Source: JAJDXW01 sp965243335 (GTDB lineage: Bacteria; Pseudomonadota; Gammaproteobacteria; HK1). Taken from it: a DNA stretch of 64,000 nucleotides. How positions within the stretch are numbered: the first letter of the stretch is position 1; every line of letters starts with the position of its first letter. This document shows, piece by piece, positions 46,656-54,768 of the stretch. The notes beneath the pieces are model-generated. The model saw nothing but the letters and a program-made list of their open reading frames with translations. It was not told the DNA's origin and made no database searches. A program made the translations under genes and the position numbers. The stretch is from the NCBI GenBank assembly GCA_965243335.1, contig OZ251545.1, forward strand, positions 2,728,001 to 2,792,000. Reading direction: 5' to 3'.

Positions 46656-47038
46656 GACCATCTCCTCCCCCACGCGCGCCGGGGTCCGACGTCGACGTGG
46701 AGGAAGCTCGCGTAGTAGCCGAGCCCGCCGAACCCGGCGCGCCGCGCCGCCTCCTCGAGGGAGGCGGGCGCATGGCGGGCGAGGGCGACGTCGGCGGCCT
46801 GCCCGAGCTTGTGCCGCGAGAGTGGCGCCCCGCCCACCAGGGCGTTGTGGACGGGGCAGCGGTAGACCGAGTTCACCCTCGCCGGCCGGCCGAGCGCGAT
46901 CCGCAGCTCCTGGAGCCCGTCGAGGAGATCGGTCTCGACGTGGATGCGGCCGCAGTGCCGGCACGCGACCTCACGCGCCGAGAAGAAGCTCCACGGCCAC
47001 GGCGTGATCGATTCGGACTGGTGAGCGTCGATCCGCAT
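46652..47038 (-). CDS. Peptidase M15-type endolysin (D-Ala-D-Ala carboxypeptidase-like)
   Basis: 128 residues. WSFFSAREVACRHCGR at the start, RVNSVYRCPVHNALVGGAPL and SRHKLGQAADVAL carry the zinc His/Asp of M15 peptidases (SxHxxGxAxD), and the third ligand His is in SFLHVDVG. It cuts peptidoglycan crosslinks during lysis. There is no signal peptide, so export depends on the adjacent holin. It follows Mor after a 46-base gap, the only real gap in this part of the arm. Confidence 0.85.
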   Translation of the reverse strand: MRIDAHQSESITPWPWSFFSAREVACRHCGRIHVETDLLDGLQELRIALGRPARVNSVYRCPVHNALVGGAPLSRHKLGQAADVALARHAPASLEEAARRAGFGGLGYYASFLHVDVGPRRAWGRRWS

Positions 47039-47087
47039 GCGGGCATGGTGACGGACGCGGACGCCGGCTAATACATGACATTTGTCA
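47039..47087 (-). promoter_or_regulatory. Candidate middle/late control site between Mor and the lysis genes
   Basis: This is one of the few gaps in the leftward arm. It contains the palindrome TGACATTTGTCA at 47076-47087, overlapping the Mor stop. Read leftward, an A/T-rich TGTATTAG follows. Mor-family activators bind imperfect dyads just upstream of weak promoters, so this is a plausible target that would switch on the lysis and packaging genes. No -35/-10 pair is certain. Confidence 0.4.
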
Positions 47088-47450
47088 CAGCAGCCCCTCG
47101 GCCGCCGCGCGGCGGCGGTAGCGTCTCGCGGTCCGCTCGGAGCATTTGAGGTGCGCCGCGACCTGGTGGATGCTGAGCTCGACTCGATAGAGCATGACCG
47201 CCCGCTGGAACCTCGCGGCCGGGATGTAGTAAGCCCCCCCCCCGAACTGCGTCCGGATCCACTCGATGCACACGAGGTCGAGCGCGTGGACATGGGAGAT
47301 CGCGTCGGATTGCGATTCGCGCTTCGAAATATAGACTTCCCGGCCCGCGAGCGCCCGCGAGATCTCCCACGCGACCTCGTCGCCCCACTCCCGGGCGATT
47401 GGGCCCAGCACCCCCCCCGGCCAGCGGATGGATGCGGTCATCCCGCCCAC
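47085..47450 (-). CDS. Mor family transcription activator
   Basis: 121 residues (or 118 from the second Met). The N-terminal dimerisation part is LGPIAREWGDEVAWEISRAL. The C-terminal helix-turn-helix (LSIHQVAAHLKCSERTARRY) with the FGGGAYYIPAARFQRAVMLY strand before it matches the Mor/C family of Mu. It should activate transcription of the downstream lysis, packaging and portal genes. A separate C late activator is not seen in this window. Confidence 0.9.
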   Translation of the reverse strand: MGGMTASIRWPGGVLGPIAREWGDEVAWEISRALAGREVYISKRESQSDAISHVHALDLVCIEWIRTQFGGGAYYIPAARFQRAVMLYRVELSIHQVAAHLKCSERTARRYRRRAAAEGLL

Positions 47451-47463
47451 CCGATGCGCCGGT

Positions 47464-47907
47464 TCATCCCCGGCGCCTCCCGTGGCGTTGCGCGTCCCGG
47501 TCCAGCGCCGCGATGACGGCGGCGAGCTGGACGGGCGTCGCCCATTCCAGGCGGTCGGGTCCGCCCTGACGGCGCAGGATCGCGAGGGCGTACCGCCACG
47601 GGCGCCCCGCCTCGGCGAGGAACGCCTCGATCTTCCTGATCATCGCCGCGCGGGCGCCCTCCCCGCGCAGGCTGCGCGGCCGGTCCGGGTCCGGCTGCCG
47701 CGGCCGCCAGCCGAGCGACCGCAGGTGGTCCAGCACCCGGCGCCGACCCTCCTCATCCAGCCCCCCCGCCGACTCCGTGTGCACGACGCTCATAAGCATC
47801 GCCTCGTACGTCGGCCTGTCCAGCCCGAGATCGCGCGCCGCGATGTGGATCTGAGCGAGCTCGTTCCGGCGCCTGTCGCCGGGTCCGCGCGGCGTCGGCC
47901 TGCTCAT
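47464..47907 (-). CDS. Mu gp16-like protein (DUF1018)
   Basis: 147 residues from ATG 47907. RRNELAQIHIAARDLGLDRP, YEAMLMSVVHTESAGGL and LRSLGWRPRQ are typical of gp16 (DUF1018), followed by a C-terminal IRKIEAFLAEAGRPWRYALA and WATPVQLAAVIAALDRD. It is conserved immediately before mor in Mu-like phages; its function is unknown. It ends 13 bases before the Mor start. Confidence 0.88.
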   Translation of the reverse strand: MSRPTPRGPGDRRRNELAQIHIAARDLGLDRPTYEAMLMSVVHTESAGGLDEEGRRRVLDHLRSLGWRPRQPDPDRPRSLRGEGARAAMIRKIEAFLAEAGRPWRYALAILRRQGGPDRLEWATPVQLAAVIAALDRDAQRHGRRRG

Positions 47908-48149
47908 CGGCCGTCGAGCGCCGCCCAACCCGCGGTGGTGATGAGGACCGCCTGCGGCATCACGGCCAGGTAGCCGGCGTCCACCAGCGCCTGGATCGTC
48001 CGGCGCTGGTAGTAGCGGCCCGGATACTGGTGGCTGAAGTACATGCCCGCGGCCTCGCCGTGGGCCGCGATCGCGAGCGAGTGCAGCCCGCCCGGCGTCA
48101 CCCCGGCGTCCTGGAGCGCCCGGCGCTGCGCCGTGCTGAGGCGGCTCAC
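47904..48149 (-). CDS. Hypothetical small phage protein, 81 residues
   Basis: Starts at GTG 48149 overlapping the DUF3164 stop (GTGA), and its own stop overlaps the gp16 start (ATGA). The sequence (STAQRRALQDAGVTPGGLHS, then YYQRRTIQALVDAGYLAVMP and ITTAGWAALDGR) looks like a winged-helix fragment ending in the TxxG pattern common to small phage DNA-binding proteins. Function unknown. Confidence 0.65.
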   Translation of the reverse strand: MSRLSTAQRRALQDAGVTPGGLHSLAIAAHGEAAGMYFSHQYPGRYYQRRTIQALVDAGYLAVMPQAVLITTAGWAALDGR

Positions 48150-48928
48150 GGGCCGGCCTCCGGCGCCCGCTTCGCCGCCCGGAACCGCTCGTCGACGTCC
48201 CCCATCGACATCCCGCCGCGCTTCGCCTCCTCGATGGCGCTGCGCAGGCGCCGCTCCAGCCGCGCCCCCGGGTCGGCGGGCTCGCCGTCCGGCGCTCGCG
48301 CGGTCGCGATGCCGAGCGGAACCTGCTCCCAGGGCGCGGCGGGGGTCGCGCGCCGGTGGAGGCGGATGTACTCCGCCCGCCCCGAGGGTTGGAGTGCGTC
48401 GCCGATGGCTCGCTGGACCTCCCGCCACCGCGGGTCCGGCAGCTCGATCGAGCGGAGGCGCAGCAGGCGGTAGACCGAGACCTGGCCCGTCGCGTCGCGG
48501 CGGAACGACTGATCGATGAGGGCGCGGATGTTCTTATTAGAACCCGGCGCCCACTCGTCGATGAGCTCCTCGACCAGCGCCTGGGCGGCGAGGATCGGGG
48601 GACCGACCGAGATGAACTCCGCCTGGGCGAGCACGACGCGGAGGCGCCCGTCGATCGTCGAGAGCGCGACGTTCCCCTTGATCCCCCCCGGCTTTTTGGA
48701 CCCATACTCCTCGGCCACGCGCAGGACGTGGCCGGCGATGTCGGCGGCACAATGGGCGCGGAAGCGGCCGATCTGCTCCGAGAGATCGGCACCGAACGAA
48801 TGGATTCGCCGGACGACCTCGTCCGCGTCGCGGGCCGCCTGCCTGATGTTCTCCTCTCGCACCAGGTCCCCCCGGGTATTGCGTCGATACCCTCTCGGCG
48901 GCGGTGCGTCCCAGTCGATGTCCGTCAT
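48146..48928 (-). CDS. DUF3164 phage protein
   Basis: 260 residues. DUF3164 hallmarks are strong: RGDLVREENIRQAARDADEV, a pair of charged helices around FRAHCAADIAGHVLRVAEEY, GGIKGNVALSTIDGRLRVVL, and NKNIRALIDQSFRRDATGQV. The family lies directly after MuB in transposable phages, sometimes linked to the Sxd-like region. A role in host-DNA handling is only a guess. A C-terminal extension of about 60 residues carries a Met-rich helix. Confidence 0.88.
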   Translation of the reverse strand: MTDIDWDAPPPRGYRRNTRGDLVREENIRQAARDADEVVRRIHSFGADLSEQIGRFRAHCAADIAGHVLRVAEEYGSKKPGGIKGNVALSTIDGRLRVVLAQAEFISVGPPILAAQALVEELIDEWAPGSNKNIRALIDQSFRRDATGQVSVYRLLRLRSIELPDPRWREVQRAIGDALQPSGRAEYIRLHRRATPAAPWEQVPLGIATARAPDGEPADPGARLERRLRSAIEEAKRGGMSMGDVDERFRAAKRAPEAGP

Positions 48929-48929
48929 G

Positions 48930-49910
48930 TCATGCCCCCTCGTCAGCCGCGGCCTGGAGGTCGGCCGCAGTGATGTGATCGCGCCTGGCCGCCCGCGCGA
49001 AGATCCAGGCCCGGGCCAGCAGCCGCCGGAGCGCGTGCAGGCCGCCCGCGCCCCGCGTCGCCGCCACCAGGCGCTTCGCCTCGGCGCCCTCCGGACGCCG
49101 TCCCAGCACCGACGCGGCGAGGTCGATCACGTCCGCGTCCGGCGGGGCCCCGAGAGGAAGGCGGATGCCGATCCGCCCGACGATCTGGTCGCAGCGCACC
49201 GACCCCGCGAGCGCCGCCCACAGCTCGTCGCCCCCCACCAGCGCGAGGCCGACCCCCGCCAGGTCCCGGATGCACCGCAGCTCATCGAGGAGCCGCGCGG
49301 ACAGGTGGTGCGCCTCGTCCACCACCAGCAGGGCGCCCCGGCCCTGAAGGCGCGCCACGATCGCCGTCTCGGCCGCGAGCGCCGAGCCGTGCCGGTCACC
49401 GGCGCCCACCGCCGCGGCCACCCGCGCGAGCAGCCCCGCGAGGGTGACCACCGCCCCGGTCATCACGACCCGGAAGCTCGGGGTGCGGCTCCCGCAGTAC
49501 CGCGCCGCCGCCCAGCTCTTCCCCGCGCCGCTCCGACCGTGGATCAGCACCACGTCCCCCGCCGCCTGCGCGTGTGCGAGCACCGCCTCGATCTCCTCGG
49601 TGACGCCGAGGGGCGTGTGCCGATCTAGTCCGGCCGCAGACATCGACCGCCGCGCCGCTTCCCCGCGGGTGCGCAGCCACGCCCGCACCCGGGCGGTGAC
49701 CGCGGCCACGTCGCCCTCGTAGACCCCCCGCAGCCACTTCGAGGCCGTGCCCGTCGAGACCCCGGCGCCGATCTCGCGCGCCACGTCACTGATGGACAGG
49801 CCCGCCGCCGCCATCTCCGCCCGGCAGGCGGCCACCGCCGCCTCGTGTTCGTCCGGCGGCGTCTCGGTCGCCGCCGGAAACAGGTTCGCTATGCCCTTGC
49901 CCTTCGTCAT
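48930..49910 (-). CDS. MuB-like AAA+ transposition target-capture ATPase
   Basis: 326 residues from ATG 49910. An N-terminal helix-turn-helix (GLSISDVAREIGAGVSTGTA, then SKWLRG) precedes the AAA+ core: Walker A HGRSGAGKS near 136, Walker B LLVVDEAHHLS near 203, and sensor region VGLALVGGDELW near 229. MuB polymerises on target DNA with ATP and delivers it to the MuA transposase. It overlaps the Cys-rich gene before it (ATGA). MuA and MuB are separated by five small genes, whereas they are adjacent in Mu. Confidence 0.92.
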   Translation of the reverse strand: MTKGKGIANLFPAATETPPDEHEAAVAACRAEMAAAGLSISDVAREIGAGVSTGTASKWLRGVYEGDVAAVTARVRAWLRTRGEAARRSMSAAGLDRHTPLGVTEEIEAVLAHAQAAGDVVLIHGRSGAGKSWAAARYCGSRTPSFRVVMTGAVVTLAGLLARVAAAVGAGDRHGSALAAETAIVARLQGRGALLVVDEAHHLSARLLDELRCIRDLAGVGLALVGGDELWAALAGSVRCDQIVGRIGIRLPLGAPPDADVIDLAASVLGRRPEGAEAKRLVAATRGAGGLHALRRLLARAWIFARAARRDHITAADLQAAADEGA

Positions 49911-50359
49911 GCCGCTCTCGCCTCCCGATGGTTGGCTCCTCGTCGACCTCTCCGGCGCCGTGAACGCGCCGTGGCGTCGGCGCAGCGCGCGCACCGGGAC
50001 CGCCCGGGCGTCCGGGGGCGTCCGCAGGAGCAGAGACCCCGCGCCCGGTTCGCCCGCTTCCGTGCAGTCCGGTATGCGATGCAGCGAGCGCACTGCTTCC
50101 GTCCGGGGTTCGGGAGCCGGCCGCAGTGGCAGAGACCCGCGGCCCGGTACGCCCGGGCGCGCCGGGCCGTGGCCTGCGCCTGGCGCTGGTGGTTCCGGCG
50201 CCGCCTGCGCTCCTCGGGGCTGCGGCGGTGGTACGCCCGCATCTCCTTCCAATTGACCCGGCACCGCTCTGAGCAGTACCGCCTCGTCGGGGCGCTGCCG
50301 GCGGGGATCCGGCGCCCGCATCCCGGCCTCGCGCACACCCGGACGGGCGGGGCGTTCAC
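49907..50359 (-). CDS. Cys/Arg-rich putative zinc-finger phage protein with internal repeats
   Basis: 150 residues from GTG 50359, which overlaps the preceding stop (GTGA). An N-terminal CARPGCGRR..RYCSERCR zinc-knuckle is followed by a very basic helix (RRSPEERRRRRNHQRQAQAT). Two copies of CxCGRxxxPGRxxCARC come after it (CHCGRLPNPGRKQCARC and CSCGRPRTPGRSRCARC). The layout suggests nucleic-acid binding. I know of no named family; similar short modules occur in early regions of other phages. Confidence 0.7.
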   Translation of the reverse strand: MNAPPVRVCARPGCGRRIPAGSAPTRRYCSERCRVNWKEMRAYHRRSPEERRRRRNHQRQAQATARRARAYRAAGLCHCGRLPNPGRKQCARCIAYRTARKRANRARGLCSCGRPRTPGRSRCARCADATARSRRRRGRRGANHREARAA

Positions 50360-50556
50360 CGCCTCCGCCACTCCGCCATGAGCAGGAGCACCGCCCCGCC
50401 CACGGCCACGCCCGCGACCACGGCGACGGGTATCCAGAGGGGCGCCAGCACCCACCACCACGACCAGGCGATGTAGCCGGCGAGCCGGAGGGTGATGAAG
50501 ATGAGCGCGAGCAGGCCCAGCCATGAGCCTCCCACGTGGATCGAAACGTGCCTCAT
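50356..50556 (-). CDS. Small two-helix membrane phage protein
   Basis: 66 residues from ATG 50556 after AGGAAGGTCAC. Two hydrophobic helices (LLALIFITLRLAGYIAW and WVLAPLWIPVAVVAGVAVGG) connected by a Trp-rich loop (SWWW). It lies in the early region between two nucleic-acid-binding-type genes. It may be a superinfection or host-membrane-active protein; no family recognised. Confidence 0.65.
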   Translation of the reverse strand: MRHVSIHVGGSWLGLLALIFITLRLAGYIAWSWWWVLAPLWIPVAVVAGVAVGGAVLLLMAEWRRR

Positions 50557-50786
50557 GTGACCTTCCTCCTGCGCCGGGCGACCCAGCGGCCCCGGCGGTC
50601 CCGTTGGAGGGGCGTGCGGAGGACCGGCCGCACGCGCCACGGCGAGCGCCGGCGGCGCCTCGCCGCGCCCTCGCGGAGCCGCTCGCGGCGCTTGCAGGCG
50701 GGACAGCGCGCCGTGGTCGATGCGGCCGAGCATTCGACGCAGCGGCCCCTGGCGCGGCGAGAACGGCGTTCGGCGGCGCGGGGCAC
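50553..50786 (-). CDS. Small basic phage protein with a CxxC zinc motif
   Basis: 77 residues from GTG 50786, sharing one base with the previous stop (TAGTG). It contains RGRCVECSAASTTARCPACK, a likely zinc ribbon, followed by a strongly basic tail (RRGRWVARRRRKVT). The stop overlaps the next ATG (ATGA). Function unknown; nucleic-acid binding is plausible from charge. Confidence 0.6.
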   Translation of the reverse strand: MPRAAERRSRRARGRCVECSAASTTARCPACKRRERLREGAARRRRRSPWRVRPVLRTPLQRDRRGRWVARRRRKVT

Positions 50787-51025
50787 TATTGGGCCTCCAC
50801 GGCCGGCGCCAGCTCGAAGCAGACGAGGCCGGGCCAGAGCCGGACCTCGGCCCCGTCCGGCCCCCGGGCGCCGACGCACATGAGCTCGCAGCCTCGGAGC
50901 ATGGGCCGCCCGGCCGCGTGCTCCGCCATCAGCACGTGGTGCTGCGCATAGACGCCGGGGACGCCCGGGATCCACGCGGCGGACGTGTCGCACGCGAAGG
51001 CGGGATCGGGCGGCGGGGCGCACAT
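50786..51025 (-). CDS. Hypothetical phage protein, 79 residues
   Basis: Starts at ATG 51025, sharing a base with the ASCH gene stop (TGATG). The sequence has GVPGVYAQHHVLMAEHAAGR, CELMCVGARGPDGAEVRLWP and CFELAP, a small beta-rich fold with four Cys. I do not recognise it. Its overlaps on both sides support it as a real gene. Confidence 0.6.
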   Translation of the reverse strand: MCAPPPDPAFACDTSAAWIPGVPGVYAQHHVLMAEHAAGRPMLRGCELMCVGARGPDGAEVRLWPGLVCFELAPAVEAQ

Positions 51026-51510
51026 CAGGCGGCCACCCCGCGCCGGCGCCCGTGCTGACTCTCCACGCTCGTGCTGGCGAGGCGGGTCCACTCCCCGCGA
51101 ATCACCGGGTCGTTCAGCAGGACCCCCACGGACCGGGACTCGAGACGGACGGCGCTCCGCGGCGCCTGCCCGACGCCGATCCCGGCGAGGGCGAGGGGCG
51201 TGCCCAACCGGGCCGGAGAGATGAGATCGGCGATCGTCATGAGGTCGGTCGGGGTCCGCGCGTATCGCCAGTACTCGCGCCAGGTGAGCGCGGACGGGGG
51301 AACCCGCCGAACGAGGGAGACCGCCTCCCCGACGTGGACGTCGGCCACCAGCGCGACGCCCACGACCGCCCGCACCGGCGTCGCGGCATAGAGCCACAGC
51401 CAGTCGCCGGGCGCCCACCGCCGCCGGCCGCGGCGGACCTCCGAGCGCTTCTCGGCGCAGAGGATCATCTCCGCCCACCGCGGGGAGATCGCGAGCAGGA
51501 CGTGGTTCAC
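51025..51510 (-). CDS. ASCH/EVE-fold-like putative RNA-binding phage protein
   Basis: 161 residues from GTG 51510. The N-terminal half (LLAISPRWAEMILCAEKRSE, then VRRGR..GDWLWLYAATPVR and AVVGVALVADVHVGE) follows the ASCH (PUA-like) pattern, with the conserved K-x-x-E-V-R and a Trp/Gly strand. Such domains bind RNA or modified nucleotides; the target is unknown. It sits between MuA and MuB. Confidence 0.72.
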   Translation of the reverse strand: MNHVLLAISPRWAEMILCAEKRSEVRRGRRRWAPGDWLWLYAATPVRAVVGVALVADVHVGEAVSLVRRVPPSALTWREYWRYARTPTDLMTIADLISPARLGTPLALAGIGVGQAPRSAVRLESRSVGVLLNDPVIRGEWTRLASTSVESQHGRRRGVAA

Positions 51511-51767
51511 GGCCCGGCCCCGCAGACCTCGCGGATCTCGGCGGGGTTCAGGCGGATGCCGCGGCCCGCGAAATGCGCGCGCTCCAGGCGCCGCAGGACG
51601 GGCGCGGGGGTCTCGAGCGGCCACGGCTCCGGAGCGCCGGGCCCCTGGGCGCGCAGCCAGGCGGCCACGTGCTGGCGCCGGAGGAGGCACGACCACGTGG
51701 GATGCGCCGCGTGGGACCGGATGAGCCGAACCGTCTCCCCCACGGTGGCGGTGACCGGCCGGCTCAC
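51507..51767 (-). CDS. Hypothetical small phage protein after MuA
   Basis: 86 residues from GTG 51767, overlapping the MuA stop (GTGA), and ending in overlap with the ASCH gene start. The sequence (GETVRLIRSHAAHPTWSCLL, then RRQHVAAWLRAQGPGAP and LERAHFAGRGIRLNPAEIRE) looks like a helical DNA-binding protein. No family recognised. Confidence 0.6.
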   Translation of the reverse strand: MSRPVTATVGETVRLIRSHAAHPTWSCLLRRQHVAAWLRAQGPGAPEPWPLETPAPVLRRLERAHFAGRGIRLNPAEIREVCGAGP

Positions 51768-53611
51768 GACCCGCCCCCGTCGAGGTGCACCGCCTTCAGC
51801 GCCGCGGCCATGCGGCCCCGGGGGCGGGGCGGGGCGTCGCCGCTCGCCGCCCGCCGCACGGCCGGCGCCTCCGGCAGCGCCCGGCCCGTGACGAGGCGGA
51901 CCGTCGCCGGCTCGACCTCCGGCGCGGGCGCCTGCCGGTTCAGGCGCGCGACGTCGAGGGCGGCGCCGAGCGCGTCCATGTCGCGCCGCGCCGCGAGGCT
52001 CTTCTTCGCCGCGTTGCGGACCCGGCGCCGGGTCCGCTCGTATTCGCCGGCGGTCGCGGCGTCTCGCCACGCCACCGGCGCCAGGCAGTCGGCAGTGCAG
52101 ATCCAGCGCCCCTTCCGGTCGTACACCTGCACCGGCGCGTGCAGGTCATCGGGGTCGAAGCGGGCCACCAGGCGCTGCCCCTGGTGGTCGAGGAGGCAGG
52201 GGTCGTGGTAGCGGTTGCGGACCGCCCCGGCCCGCCCGCACCGCAGGCGGAACGTGGCGTTCGGCTCGATGCGGACGTCCTCCGGCGCGAGGAGCAGCAC
52301 GCCCGCCTGCCCCGGACTCACCCGGCGCACCACCGTCCGCGCGAACTCCTCGGCCCACACCTGGTCGAAGCTCCGGCCCGCGGCGGCCTCGGTGTCCCGG
52401 CCCTCGCGGGCGTTGTGCTCGCGCATGACCCCCTCCACCACGCCGAGGAACGTCTCCCAGGGCGCGGCCCGGGAGCGGTGCGTCTCGGGCCGGTCCATGG
52501 GCGAGCGGCCCGTGTACGACCCCGAGAGCGCCGGATGGGTGTCGATCTGGCGCGCGAGGTCCCCCTGCGCGCGCTCGACCGGCTTCGACCTGCCCCGTCC
52601 CACGCCGCGGCCCGCCTGGTCGCGGTCCACGGCCGTCGCGTGGTAGTCGATGTCGAGCATCTCGAGGAGGCCCGGCAGCTCCTCGCGGGTGCTCCGCCAG
52701 CGCTTGCGCCCGCGCTGCCCGCCGGTCAGCCACTTCGCGCTCGCGGCCAGGGTCTGGTCGACCACCACCTCGCCCGGCACGCCGATGCGCGTCACGACGT
52801 CGTGCAGGGTCGTGCGCACGAGGTCGAGGGTCTCGGTCTCCCCCGCCCGCCACGCCAGCACCCGGCGCGTGCGCACGTCCTGCCACGTCCACACCGTGGG
52901 GCGCCCCACGCGGCCGGAGGGGAAGGCGACCACCACGTCGTGGCGGCGCCCGTCCCCGTTCACGACGTCGAGCGGCGCGAGGTCCGCCACCGTGCGCTCG
53001 ATCCAGGGCGTGAGGTCGAGCGCGGCGATCGCCCCCTGGCGCCCCTCCGTCCGCTCCGCGTGCGAGACCTCCGCCCGGTCCCGCCGCAGGAACGCCTTGA
53101 GCGGGGGGATCGCCCACCCGTGGTCGTCGGCGACCTCCTTCAGCCGCCGCCAGACCGCCGCCCCGTCCGGGGCCTCCGGGCGGTGGTAGTCCGTCATCCA
53201 GAGGTCCCAGAGCGCGTCCGCCCCGTCCGCCGCCCAGGCCCGCGGCGGCCGGCCCCGCCCCGGCGCGTCGAGGAGCGCCGCGAGGCGCGCCCCCCGGCCG
53301 AGCCCGGCCGCCTGCCGGCGCCACCTGCCCACCGCGCCGGCCGACGCCCCCGCCCGGGCCGCGGCCTCCCCATCGGCTTCCGCCCGCGTGAGCCCCCGCG
53401 CCCGCCCCGCCTCCGCGTGCTCCACCGCGGCCAGGCGGTCCCGCGCCCGCGCCCGCTGCGCGTCCGTCGCCGCCTCCCAGGGGGACGGCGCGCGCGGGGC
53501 CTGCACGGCCCCTGCATCGTCCGGACACGGCCCCTGCGCCGCCGTTGCAGGCTCCGTGCACATCGCCAGGGCCGGGGGCGCCAGCACGAGCTTCGGGCGC
53601 CGGGCGCTCAT
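51764..53611 (-). CDS. MuA-like DDE transposase
   Basis: 615 residues from ATG 53611. The DDE triad is intact with Mu-like spacing: Asp220 (DVVNGDGRRHDVVVAF), Asp285 (GEVVVDQTLAASAKWL) and Glu346 (GRSKPVERAQGDLARQ). PVQVYDRKGRWICTADC is the C-terminal beta-barrel piece. The N-terminus has an Ala/Arg-rich helical region with a recogniser-type HTH (RGLTRAEADGEAAARAGASA) rather than a separate MuA subdomain I-alpha. It catalyses replicative transposition of the phage. It overlaps the ParB-like gene by ATGA. Confidence 0.93.
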   Translation of the reverse strand: MSARRPKLVLAPPALAMCTEPATAAQGPCPDDAGAVQAPRAPSPWEAATDAQRARARDRLAAVEHAEAGRARGLTRAEADGEAAARAGASAGAVGRWRRQAAGLGRGARLAALLDAPGRGRPPRAWAADGADALWDLWMTDYHRPEAPDGAAVWRRLKEVADDHGWAIPPLKAFLRRDRAEVSHAERTEGRQGAIAALDLTPWIERTVADLAPLDVVNGDGRRHDVVVAFPSGRVGRPTVWTWQDVRTRRVLAWRAGETETLDLVRTTLHDVVTRIGVPGEVVVDQTLAASAKWLTGGQRGRKRWRSTREELPGLLEMLDIDYHATAVDRDQAGRGVGRGRSKPVERAQGDLARQIDTHPALSGSYTGRSPMDRPETHRSRAAPWETFLGVVEGVMREHNAREGRDTEAAAGRSFDQVWAEEFARTVVRRVSPGQAGVLLLAPEDVRIEPNATFRLRCGRAGAVRNRYHDPCLLDHQGQRLVARFDPDDLHAPVQVYDRKGRWICTADCLAPVAWRDAATAGEYERTRRRVRNAAKKSLAARRDMDALGAALDVARLNRQAPAPEVEPATVRLVTGRALPEAPAVRRAASGDAPPRPRGRMAAALKAVHLDGGGS

Positions 53612-54306
53612 CGCGGCTCGCCCCGCTCGATGCGATCGAGCGCGGGCGCGATCCGCTCCTCCACGATCCGGGCCGCCCGGGCCACCGCCCGCGCCAGGAC
53701 CTGCTCGATGCGCTGTCGCACGGCAGGCCGGGCGTTCCCGTGCAGGGCCGGGCAGGCGGTCCCCGCGGCGAACCCCTCGATCGCTTCGGCCGCCGCCTGG
53801 TAGGCCGCGACGACCGCCCGCGCCGCGGCCGCGACCCCGTGCTCGACCCGCCGGGCCTCCGCCCGTGCGGTCTGGGCGTCGGTCCGGAGGCGCTCGTTCT
53901 CCTCGCGGAGCCGGGCGATCTCGTCGCGGGCGCGCAGGAGCCGGGCCGCCGTGCCCTCCTCGCGGGCCGCCTCCCGGAGCTCCTGGCGGGACCAGCCCTC
54001 GCCGGCGGCGGCGTCGAGCAGGCGCGCCGCCCCCGGCGCAGGCAGCCGGGCGACCTCCTGATGGAAGCCGAACGGGAGCCCGGCGTGGCGGGTCGCGGGC
54101 GGGAACGCCTTCGCCGTCCGCAGATGGTGCGACACGCGGCCGGGATCGATCCCGAGCCCCGCCGCCCCCTCGCGGACCGCCGGCCGCCCGAACGCGGTCT
54201 CGCCCTCCACCAGCCAGTCCGCGAGCTCCCACGCCCGATCCGACCGCGAGGCGGCGAGCGCCGTCCCCGCCGCGAGCCACGCCTCCCGGTCCGCCGGCCG
54301 GCTCAT
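53608..54306 (-). CDS. Phage DNA-binding protein with ParB-like HTH and coiled coil
   Basis: 232 residues from ATG 54306. LVEGETAFGRPAVREGAAGL and IDPGRVSHHLRTAKAFPPAT form a helix-turn-helix region like that of plasmid/phage ParB-type proteins. A long coiled coil follows (RARDEIARLREENERLRTDA), then a C-terminal helical domain. It precedes MuA in the early operon and may regulate transposition. Precise family uncertain. Confidence 0.65.
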   Translation of the reverse strand: MSRPADREAWLAAGTALAASRSDRAWELADWLVEGETAFGRPAVREGAAGLGIDPGRVSHHLRTAKAFPPATRHAGLPFGFHQEVARLPAPGAARLLDAAAGEGWSRQELREAAREEGTAARLLRARDEIARLREENERLRTDAQTARAEARRVEHGVAAAARAVVAAYQAAAEAIEGFAAGTACPALHGNARPAVRQRIEQVLARAVARAARIVEERIAPALDRIERGEPR

Positions 54307-54638
54307 GTGGAGAGGCCGGTCAGCAGCGACGTGACGACGGGCGGCCCGCCGCCGTCGGGGGATCGGCAGATCTTCCAGCGCCCCCCTTCGGGGTGCGAAA
54401 CGTAAGTGATGCCGGCGTCGTTCACCGTGGTGGGCGCCGCGGTCCAGCGGACGGTGCGCATCGCCTCGCACTGGTCGACCAGGCCGTAGCGCTCGACCCA
54501 CCCGACGAGGTTCCAGGTCCGCACCCACTTCATGACCGTCTCCGGAGAGCACCCGCAGCCGGCCGCTACGTCGGCGACGCGGACCCGCCGGCGCGGCGGC
54601 AGGGCGGTCCAGATCCGGGCGGCGAGGGGGCGCTTCAC
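54303..54638 (-). CDS. Small putative HTH phage protein
   Basis: 111 residues. ALPPRRRVRVADVAAGCGCS then PETVMKWVRTWNLVGWVERY is a plausible helix-turn-helix, followed by a C-terminal strand region with WKICRSPDGG. It is part of the early operon and overlaps both neighbours by 4 bases. Function unknown. Confidence 0.6.
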   Translation of the reverse strand: MKRPLAARIWTALPPRRRVRVADVAAGCGCSPETVMKWVRTWNLVGWVERYGLVDQCEAMRTVRWTAAPTTVNDAGITYVSHPEGGRWKICRSPDGGGPPVVTSLLTGLST

Positions 54639-54748
54639 GGCCCCGCGATCCGGGCGCGTTTCGCAGCGGTCGGGACAGAAATAATGAGAAATCCGGGCAT
54701 GTTGCGCCGGCGCAACTGGCGCAACCTTTTGTTTTGCATCGAAACCAT
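54635..54748 (-). CDS. Short basic peptide, 37 residues
   Basis: Reads MVSMQNKRLRQLRRRNMPGF then LIISVPTAAKRARIAGP. Its TGA overlaps the next start (ATGA at 54635-54638), and GGGGAT lies before its ATG. The DNA is A/T-richer and contains TTGCGCCGGCGCAA, a perfect palindrome near 54703-54716, so the region may instead be regulatory. Evidence for translation is only the overlap and the start context. Confidence 0.4.
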   Translation of the reverse strand: MVSMQNKRLRQLRRRNMPGFLIISVPTAAKRARIAGP

Positions 54749-54768
54749 CAAAAAAATCCCCGGCCCCG

